Of a DNA stretch of 5,766 nucleotides, positions 1 through 5,063 are shown in pieces. The stretch is taken from assembly GCA_938041595.1 (NCBI GenBank), contig CALITN010000075.1, positions 1-5,766 on the forward strand. The letters are read 5' to 3'. Under the pieces are notes generated by a model that saw only the letters and a list, made by a program, of their open reading frames with translations, made no database searches and had not been told where the DNA came from. This DNA is from an uncultured Flavobacteriaceae bacterium (lineage in GTDB: Bacteria > Bacteroidota > Bacteroidia > Flavobacteriales > Flavobacteriaceae). The position numbers were made by a program, and so were the translations under genes. Positions within the stretch are counted from its first letter, which is position 1; the number at the start of each line of letters is the position of its first letter.

Positions 1-1
1 T

Positions 2-892
2 GGAAAGAAAGTATTAGTTCAAATTGAGTTGCAAGCCCGTTTTGATGAAAAGAATAATATAGACTCTGCCAGTCGTTTGGAAGCAGCTGGCGTGCAGTTG
101 ATTTTTGGCGTCCCAGGGCTAAAAGTACATGCAAAACTATGTGTGATTGAGCGCTTGGAAGAAAAAAAGATCCGCCGCTATGGTTTTGTGAGTACGGGTA
201 ATTTTAATGAGTCAACAGCCAAGGTATACACAGACTACACCCTGTTCACTCACAATCAAAAAGTGCTCAAGGAATGCAATAAAGTTTTTAATTTTTTGGA
301 AGTTAACTACAAATTGAAGACCTACAAGCATTTAATTGTATCACCCCATTATACGCATTCAACAATTTGCCGCCTAATCGATAAAGAGATTGCCCACAAA
401 AAAGAGGGCAAGCCAGCTGGGATTAAAATGAAGCTGAATAATTTGACTTCTTATAAAATCATCGACAAGTTCTATGAAGCTAGCCGTGCGGGTGTTCCTG
501 TTAAATTGATGATTCGCGGGATTTGTTGCTTGATTCCTGGAATCAAAGAGATGAGTGACACGATTGAAGTAGTAGGGGTTATTGATCGTTTTTTGGAGCA
601 TTCAAGGGTTTTTATATTTGAAAACGCGGGTGTTCCAAAGGTTTATATTTCATCAGCTGATATGATGACTCGAAATATAGAAAACCGTGTAGAGGTGGCT
701 TGCCCCATTTATACCTTGGATTTACAAAAACAAATTTTAGACGCTTTTGAGATCGGATGGCAAGACAATGTAAAAGGACGCCGGGTGAATGGCAGCCCCC
801 AAAATGCCATAAATGCAAATGGGCTATCTCCCATTCGGTCTCAGGAAGTCATTTACAACTACACACAAAATTTACAAGCATCGTGCGATTAG
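2..892 (+). CDS. ppk1: Polyphosphate kinase 1, C-terminal part (5' end outside the window)
   Basis: PPK1 reversibly moves the gamma-phosphate of ATP onto a growing inorganic polyphosphate chain. The frame is open from base 2 (GKKVLVQIELQARFDE), so the gene begins before the window; 296 residues are visible, about the last 40% of a roughly 690-residue enzyme. The two C-terminal phospholipase-D-like catalytic domains are recognisable. QARFDE carries the arginine equivalent to E. coli Arg405. Thirty residues later, LKVHAKL carries the histidine (codon 128-130) equivalent to His435, which is autophosphorylated. STGNFNE, YTDYTLFT, LIRG-like MIRGICCLIPG, the second conserved histidine in FLEHSRVFIFEN (codon 599-601), and SSADMMTRN then follow in family order. 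The protein ends where E. coli PPK ends, so the 3' end looks intact. A TTG at 29 is an internal leucine codon and not the start. The last 10 nt overlap the downstream ppx gene. Identification is from remembered family motifs and is very secure. Confidence 0.97.
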   Translation, partial: GKKVLVQIELQARFDEKNNIDSASRLEAAGVQLIFGVPGLKVHAKLCVIERLEEKKIRRYGFVSTGNFNESTAKVYTDYTLFTHNQKVLKECNKVFNFLEVNYKLKTYKHLIVSPHYTHSTICRLIDKEIAHKKEGKPAGIKMKLNNLTSYKIIDKFYEASRAGVPVKLMIRGICCLIPGIKEMSDTIEVVGVIDRFLEHSRVFIFENAGVPKVYISSADMMTRNIENRVEVACPIYTLDLQKQILDAFEIGWQDNVKGRRVNGSPQNAINANGLSPIRSQEVIYNYTQNLQASCD

Positions 893-1782
893 AAAAATTT
901 GCTGCCATTGATATTGGTTCCAATGCCATACGCATGCTCATAGCCAATGTTGTGCTAGGAGATATCAACCCTCCTAAATTCCACAAAAACTCTATGGTAC
1001 GCGTACCCATCCGTTTGGGAGAGGACTCTTTTACGGTAGGAGATATCTCTTCCAAGAATTTGAAGCGAATGATACGCGCCTTCAAGGCATTCAAACAAAT
1101 CATGAAAGTGCATGGAGTAACGCAATACCGTGCCTATGCAACCTCCGCCCTCAGAGAAGCGACCAACACCAGCACGGTCCTAGAAAAAATAAAAAACAAA
1201 ACGGGAATTCAAATTCAGGTAATCGATGGGCGTAAAGAAGCAGAGATTATTTCAACCAACAGTAGTTTTGATGGATTGAATTTCGGGAATAAGAGCTTTC
1301 TTTTTGTTGATGTAGGGGGTGGGAGTACAGAATTCAGCGTATTTAAAAATGGCGAGCGATTGGCTTCAAAGTCATTCAAGCTGGGGACGGTTCGTTTGTT
1401 GAATGACTTGGTATCAAAAGAGCTTTGGAAAGCAGTTAAAGAATGGATTACGAAGCATACTGGGAAGTATGAAAAAATTGCCATTTTAGGTACTGGGGGA
1501 AATATCAATAAGCTAATAAAATTAACAGGAACCAAAGAAGGAAAGCCTTTGTCAATTGTAGAGTTAGGGAGTATTTATCACCAGCTACAATCGCTGTCCT
1601 ATGAGGAACGAATTCTCAAATTTGAATTGAATCCTGATCGGGCGGATGTAATTCTACCAGCCACAGAAATTTACCTTCGGTCGATGGATTGGTGTGGAGC
1701 AACACGGGTCTATGTGCCAAAAATGGGCTTAGCAGATGGGATGATTCAAGAAATGTTTGCCTCGTTGTATCCGAGCATTTAG
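883..1782 (+). CDS. ppx: Exopolyphosphatase / guanosine pentaphosphatase (Ppx/GppA family), short form
   Basis: Members of this ASKHA-fold family remove terminal phosphate from polyphosphate or convert pppGpp to ppGpp. The 299-residue protein shows phosphate-binding loop 1 at residues 7-20 (AAIDIGSNAIRML), the RAYATSALREA stretch at 83-93, a catalytic-type Glu119 in DGRKEAEII, phosphate-binding loop 2 at 143-151 (DVGGGSTEF), and the nucleotide-site loop GTGGN at 203-207. It lacks the C-terminal HD-type and helical domains of the about 500-residue E. coli PPX and GppA, so it is the two-domain short form. I chose the GTG at 883 because it places the family's N-terminal strand right after the start and gives a 10-nt overlap with ppk1, suggesting translational coupling. 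An ATG at 757 would add 42 unconserved residues inside ppk1. The ppk1 neighbour favours polyphosphate as substrate, but sequence alone cannot separate Ppx from GppA activity. Confidence 0.93.
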   Translation: MRLEKFAAIDIGSNAIRMLIANVVLGDINPPKFHKNSMVRVPIRLGEDSFTVGDISSKNLKRMIRAFKAFKQIMKVHGVTQYRAYATSALREATNTSTVLEKIKNKTGIQIQVIDGRKEAEIISTNSSFDGLNFGNKSFLFVDVGGGSTEFSVFKNGERLASKSFKLGTVRLLNDLVSKELWKAVKEWITKHTGKYEKIAILGTGGNINKLIKLTGTKEGKPLSIVELGSIYHQLQSLSYEERILKFELNPDRADVILPATEIYLRSMDWCGATRVYVPKMGLADGMIQEMFASLYPSI

Positions 1783-2363
1783 CCGTGTATAGTTTCTTTG
1801 TTCCCCAGTTCTTTCATCAGTTCGGCTTCAAAAGCTAACAAACTTTGCCACTTGATTTCCACATTCATTTCTTTAGGAGCATACTGACGCGCTAATTTTA
1901 AGAAGAGTGTGTAGTGATGCGCTTCACTGATCATCAGTTTGCGATAAAATCTACGAAGCTCAGCATCGTCTAATTCTTCGGAAAGTAAACGAAAGCGTTC
2001 GCAACTTCGGGCTTCAATTAATCCCGCTACTAACAATTTGTGAACCAAATGGGTCTCGCGTGAACCTCCTTTGGGGAAGAAGTCTTGCAGCCTCCGAACA
2101 TACTCATCTTTTCGTTCTCGCCCCAATACATAGCCACGCTCTACAATTAATTCATGTACCATTTTGAAATGACTGATTTCTTCCTGAGCTAATTCAATCA
2201 TGGCAGTAACCAATTCACTGTTTTCAGGGTATCCAATAATGAGTGAAATAGCGCTATTGGCTGCTTTTTGCTCACAGTAGGCATGATCAGTCAATATTTC
2301 CGCTACATTTTTTTCAACAATGTTAACCCAACGAGGATCTGTCGGAAGTTTGAGTCCAAGCAT
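1779..2363 (-). CDS. miaE: tRNA-(ms2io6A37) hydroxylase, MiaE family
   Basis: MiaE is a ferritin-like non-haem diiron monooxygenase that hydroxylates the isopentenyl group of ms2i6A at position 37 of tRNAs reading UNN codons, after MiaA and MiaB have acted. The 194-residue protein carries a complete set of likely iron ligands in the order typical of four-helix diiron proteins: Glu31 (DHAYCEQKAA), Glu62 with His65 (EEISHF), Glu117 (GLIEARSCERF), and Glu147 with His150 (SEAHHY). Length and motif spacing fit the family, and the protein looks complete. The ATG at 2363 lies 9 nt after the dnaX stop codon with no promoter or Shine-Dalgarno site visible between them, so it is probably co-transcribed with dnaX. 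Its stop overlaps that of the convergent ppx gene. Family assignment is secure; the exact tRNA substrate is inferred from the family. Confidence 0.93.
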   Translation of the reverse strand: MLGLKLPTDPRWVNIVEKNVAEILTDHAYCEQKAANSAISLIIGYPENSELVTAMIELAQEEISHFKMVHELIVERGYVLGRERKDEYVRRLQDFFPKGGSRETHLVHKLLVAGLIEARSCERFRLLSEELDDAELRRFYRKLMISEAHHYTLFLKLARQYAPKEMNVEIKWQSLLAFEAELMKELGNKETIHG

Positions 2364-2372
2364 ATAATTGAT

Positions 2373-4132
2373 TTAAAAATCCAAATCTAATTTTTTACGA
2401 AGTTCGGCGATGATCGGATTAATTTCAAGGAGTTTTTGGTATTTCTCTTCCGTAGTGATTAGATATTCTTTGTTTTTTTCCGGGGCAATGGCTACATCAA
2501 ATTCAATTTGATTATTTCCCAGTTGTTTGGTTAGGAAGGGTTTTAAATCAAAAAATTCACGCTCCAATTCTACCTTATTGATCGCACTAGGCACCTTGAC
2601 ATGGACTCTGTTGGGGCTTTCCAAGGAAAGACTGGCAATGGAAAATAGAGCTGCAATATTACTCAAACCTTTTTCCTGTTTTAGCTGTGCATATTGATCC
2701 CAAGCTATTTTGAACTGGTCAAAATCAAATTTTTCTTCTAAAACTTCTTCTGGATTTACTTTGGATTTTACCTGTTGCGCTTCTTTCTTTAGCCGGATAC
2801 TGGATAGAGAAAGACTTGATACCCCAGCTCCTGTTGGGGTTTGTATTTTAGGAATAGGGGGTGGTGGACTCTCAACTTTTGTTTGTGATGATTTGGATTC
2901 ATTATAGGGCGCTTCATCTTCTGCAACGCTATTTCCTATAGTTGATTCAAGCGTTTTTGAAATAGGTTTTGGAATTTCTTCTGTTGGGGAGGGGCTCTTT
3001 GGGGACGCTTTTGAAGGGTGCGGTTTAAATCGGTGGCTGGCTATCAGTCGGACTTTTTTTTTTCATCTCCATTCGTGGAGGCCAATTGCATCAGGCAGAG
3101 TTCCAAGTGTAAACGCTTATTGCGAATGTTCTTATACCGTGTTTCAGCCTCTTGAATAATAGCTAAGATTTGCAGCAGTTGAGGAACGGCTATAGCACCA
3201 GACTGTTTTTGGAACTGTTCTTTTGTCTGTTCGGAAGCACTCAATAGGGATAAGGTTTGGGGGTCTTTACATACCAAAAGCTCTCGGAAATGCCCAGCAA
3301 GACCTTCCAAAAATTGACTCCCATCAAAACCACTACTCAGTACTTGATCCAGTTGGACTAAAAGTTCTGGAATTTGCTGATCGATAATCAAATCAATCAA
3401 TCCAAAATAGGTATCTGTGTCAACGATATTAAGATTTTCAGCAACCCGCTTGGCAGTTAGGGTACTGTCACTATGAGCAATCATTCGGTCAAAAAGAGAG
3501 AGTGCATCACGCATGGCTCCATCAGCTTTTTGAGCAATGAGATGAAGGGCTTCTTCCTCCACGGCGATGTTTTTGTCTTGTGCAATACTAGCCAAATGCT
3601 TTTTGGTGTCTGTCACCGACATTCGTTTAAAATCATAAATCTGACAGCGCGAAAGAATCGTAGGTATGATTTTGTGTTTTTCGGTAGTGGCAAGAATAAA
3701 AATGACGTGAGCAGGGGGTTCTTCTAGGGTTTTTAAAAAAGCATTAAACGCCGCTAGTGAGAGCATGTGCACCTCGTCAATGATATAAACCTTATGGGTA
3801 CCCACCTGTGGGGGAATACGAACTTGATCATTGAGGCTTCGAATATCCTCAACCGTATTGTTGGAGGCGGCATCCAATTCAAAGATATTAAACGCGAAGT
3901 CCTGTTCTGAATTGCCGGGGTCTTCTTCGTTAATTTTTTTGGCAAGAATACGAGCACAGGTAGTTTTTCCAACACCCCTTGGGCCACAAAACAGTAATGC
4001 TTGGGCGAGTTTGTTTTGATCGATGGCCTTTTCCAGAGTGTCGGTAATGGCCTGTTGCCCCACCACATCAGAAAACTTCTGAGGGCGGTATTTTAGCGCT
4101 GATACGATATAGGGATCTTGAGCGTCTGACAT
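2373..4132 (-). CDS. dnaX: DNA polymerase III tau subunit, full length, made by a -1 frameshift
   Basis: Tau is the clamp-loader ATPase that also tethers polymerase and helicase. Reading from ATG at 4132 and shifting -1 in the A10 run at 3054-3063 gives 586 residues. Residues 1-360 hold the AAA+ module: Walker A GPRGVGKTT (50-58), Walker B VYIIDEVHML (115-123, Asp119 and Glu120), sensor 1 ATT (148-150), and the SRC motif with the arginine finger (Arg162), followed by the helical collar domain. After the shift, residues 361-468 form a Pro/Ser/Lys-rich linker. Residues about 469-586 form a tau C-terminal domain (FDFDQFKIAW; NPIIAELRKKLDLDF end) expected to contact the polymerase. The cysteines that bind zinc in E. 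coli DnaX are absent apart from Cys59. ATG 4132 is preferred to an in-frame TTG at 4150 because the family's N-terminus (DPYIVSALKYRP) begins just inside it. The -1 frame has no stop from the A-run to 2373. A homopolymer sequencing error is the main alternative to a programmed shift. Confidence 0.85.
3044..4132 (-). CDS. dnaX: DnaX zero-frame product, gamma-like clamp-loader subunit
   Basis: Without frameshifting, translation from ATG 4132 ends at TGA (3046-3044), giving 362 residues ending in GDEKKKSD. This product contains the whole AAA+ ATPase and the collar domain needed to assemble a clamp loader. It lacks the linker and the C-terminal domain found in the -1 frame, so it corresponds to the E. 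coli gamma form, though cut somewhat closer to the end of the collar domain (E. coli gamma is 431 residues). In E. coli the arrangement is reversed: the zero frame gives tau and the shifted frame gives gamma. Here the short protein is the default product. Whether both are made in the cell is inference. Confidence 0.75.
   Translation of the reverse strand: MSDAQDPYIVSALKYRPQKFSDVVGQQAITDTLEKAIDQNKLAQALLFCGPRGVGKTTCARILAKKINEEDPGNSEQDFAFNIFELDAASNNTVEDIRSLNDQVRIPPQVGTHKVYIIDEVHMLSLAAFNAFLKTLEEPPAHVIFILATTEKHKIIPTILSRCQIYDFKRMSVTDTKKHLASIAQDKNIAVEEEALHLIAQKADGAMRDALSLFDRMIAHSDSTLTAKRVAENLNIVDTDTYFGLIDLIIDQQIPELLVQLDQVLSSGFDGSQFLEGLAGHFRELLVCKDPQTLSLLSASEQTKEQFQKQSGAIAVPQLLQILAIIQEAETRYKNIRNKRLHLELCLMQLASTNGDEKKKSD
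3051..3080 (-). promoter_or_regulatory. dnaX recoding site: A10 slippery run with 5' hairpin
   Basis: On the coding (minus) strand ten A residues (3063-3054) are followed by G. In the zero frame this reads GAA AAA AAA AAG TCC GAC TGA, so the heptamer A AAA AAG (3059-3053), the same as in E. coli dnaX, is present. Directly upstream is a perfect 5-bp hairpin, CTCCA-CGAA-TGGAG (3080-3067), 3 nt before the A-run. Its 3' arm includes GGAG, 7 nt upstream of the heptamer and placed much like the stimulatory Shine-Dalgarno-like element of E. coli dnaX. I see no strong hairpin downstream. Ribosomal -1 slippage, or RNA polymerase adding one A in the long run as in Thermus thermophilus dnaX, would give the same tau protein. 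Confidence 0.7.
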
Positions 4133-4137
4133 TAAAA

Positions 4138-4145
4138 CAAATATA
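4138..4145 (-). promoter_or_regulatory. Putative dnaX promoter -7 element (TAnnTTTG)
   Basis: The minus strand reads TATATTTG, matching the Bacteroidota -7 consensus TAnnTTTG, and ends 5 nt before the dnaX ATG. Transcription starting at the usual distance would begin at or next to the ATG, giving a very short or leaderless mRNA. No clear TTG/TTTG -33 element is found 17-23 nt further upstream, so the call is weak. Confidence 0.4.
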
Positions 4146-4189
4146 CACAATGCACTTAGCAGCCCTTGATTGAGGGGTCAAAAACTTCC

Positions 4190-4217
4190 TTGAAATTATC
4201 AACAATGAGTACCTTTG
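4190..4217 (+). promoter_or_regulatory. rnpB promoter (TTG, 17 nt, TAnnTTTG)
   Basis: TTG at 4190-4192 and TACCTTTG at 4210-4217 are separated by 17 nt, matching the Bacteroidota sigma-A pattern TTG-N17-23-TAnnTTTG. The predicted transcription start, a few bases after 4217, coincides with the 5' strand of RNase P helix P1 (4223). This independent agreement makes the promoter convincing. Confidence 0.7.
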
Positions 4218-4222
4218 CGGTC

Positions 4223-4516
4223 AAGCAGGCTATCTTATCGCTGTTCGCCATAGAGCGGAGAGAGGAAAGTCCGGACACCATAGAGCAGTATAGCGGGTAA
4301 CGCCCGCCCTTTCTTCGGAAAGCGGACCAGTGCAACAGAAAGCAAGTACAGTTCGGCTGTAGTGAAATCGGTAAACTCTATACGGTGAAACGCCAAGTAA
4401 ATCTGCATTTTTGGGTGGCTCGCTCAACGCAGAAGGGTAGGCGGATGGAGTCGTTTAGCAATAAACGTCCTAGATAAATGATAAGACACGACAGAATCCG
4501 GCTTATCGGCCTGCTT
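4223..4516 (+). ncRNA. rnpB: RNase P RNA (class A)
   Basis: This is the catalytic RNA that cleaves 5' leaders from pre-tRNAs. Conserved blocks are present in order: GAGGAAAGTCCGGACACC (4262-4279), GTAACGCCCG near 4297, GTGCAACAGAAAGCAAG near 4330, the GGT that pairs with the tRNA CCA end in GGGTAGG (4435-4441), TAGATAAATGA near 4471, and ACAGAATCCGGCTTATCGG (4491-4509). Helices read by eye: P1 AAGCAGGCT/GGCCTGCTT (4223-4231 with 4508-4516); P4 AAGTCCGG/CCGGCTT (4267-4274 with 4498-4504) with the conserved bulged U at 4270; P8 GCGGG/CCCGC (4293-4307); P9 CTTTC-TTCG-GAAAG (4309-4322); P18 CGTTTA-GCAA-TAAACG (4452-4467) with a GNRA loop; P6 GAGC (4283-4286) with GCTC in the P16/P17 loop. At about 294 nt it is shorter than the 377-nt E. 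coli RNA, mainly from shortened P3 and P12 and apparently missing P13 and P14. Ends are predicted from P1 and could be off by a few bases. Confidence 0.97.
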
Positions 4517-4519
4517 TTT
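4508..4519 (+). terminator. Possible rnpB terminator (P1 3' strand plus T5)
   Basis: The 3' strand of RNase P helix P1 is followed immediately by a T-run (4515-4519). The hairpin arm is the distant 5' strand of P1, so this is not a classical short stem. No other terminator is seen before rsmD. The T-run overlaps the rsmD stop codon (4520-4518, minus strand). Confidence 0.4.
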
Positions 4520-5063
4520 ATTGGTGCATAAAAAAACTGAAGCAACTGCTTCCATACGTTCGGGTACTGTCCCACTGTGGATGAGACTCCCACTTCATCT
4601 GAGGAGGATGTTCAACAACCAATAAGCCCTCAGCAACCCAACCTTGTGAAAAGACTAAATCAATATTTTTTTGATAATCGGCTTCAGAAAGAGCGTATGG
4701 GGGATCTATAAAAACCCAATCATAAGCTGTTCCTTTATTTTCTAAAAAACGCAGGACGTCTGTTTGTATTGCCGTAACGGGGAGATCTAACCTTTCAGCA
4801 GTTTCACGAATAAACTGCACGCAATGCCGATTGGAATCTACAGCCGTACTGTTTGTTCCGCCTCTAGAAGTAAATTCATAGCTGATATTTCCCGTTCCAG
4901 CATAGAGATCAAGGAGACGCGCTCCATCAAAATCTAATTGGTTCAGAAGGATGTTAAATAATGCTTCTTTGGCTCGATCGGTAGTTGGGCGCACTGGGAG
5001 TTTCTTAGGTGCCTGAATACGACGCCCTTTGCAGCTTCCCGAAATGATAAGAAAACTAAGCAT
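4518..5063 (-). CDS. rsmD: 16S rRNA (guanine966-N2)-methyltransferase RsmD
   Basis: RsmD uses S-adenosylmethionine to methylate N2 of G966 of 16S rRNA in the assembling 30S subunit. The 181-residue product starts with the family signature IISGSCKGRRI (6-16), then RPTTDRAKEALFNIL (25-39), SAM-binding motif I DLYAGTGNIS (52-61), the acidic motif II residue Asp76 (AVDSN), and the catalytic DPPY motif (120-123) typical of N2-guanine and N6-adenine methyltransferases. VVEHPP (149-154) follows as in the family. Length matches the usual 180-190 residues. I chose ATG 5063 because the family N-terminus begins just after it. An upstream in-frame ATG at 5132 adds a hydrophobic stretch that is simply the other frame of the preceding gene. 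The ATG overlaps the stop of the DUF3822 gene by 8 nt, suggesting coupled translation. The stop lies 1 nt beyond the predicted end of the convergent rnpB. Confidence 0.95.
   Translation of the reverse strand: MLSFLIISGSCKGRRIQAPKKLPVRPTTDRAKEALFNILLNQLDFDGARLLDLYAGTGNISYEFTSRGGTNSTAVDSNRHCVQFIRETAERLDLPVTAIQTDVLRFLENKGTAYDWVFIDPPYALSEADYQKNIDLVFSQGWVAEGLLVVEHPPQMKWESHPQWDSTRTYGSSCFSFFMHQ

Noticed and set aside
757..882. ATG at 757 as the ppx start, extending the protein by 42 residues
   Set aside because: It would overlap the conserved end of ppk1 by 136 nt, and the added residues do not resemble the family. GTG 883 fits the family N-terminus.
2373..2666. Separate 97-residue gene downstream of dnaX
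   Set aside because: Its frame is open back to the dnaX A10 run and encodes the tau C-terminal domain; the TTG at 2666 is an internal codon.
2710..2907. Plus-strand ORF opposite the tau linker
   Set aside because: It is a shadow of the proline/serine-rich coding region on the other strand, with no matching motif.
4133..4150. TTG at 4150 as the dnaX start
   Set aside because: It lies upstream of the predicted promoter element's output, and the family N-terminus starts just after ATG 4132.
4230..4593. Minus-strand ORFs lying across rnpB
   Set aside because: They are antisense to a strongly conserved structural RNA and have no recognisable family or promoter.
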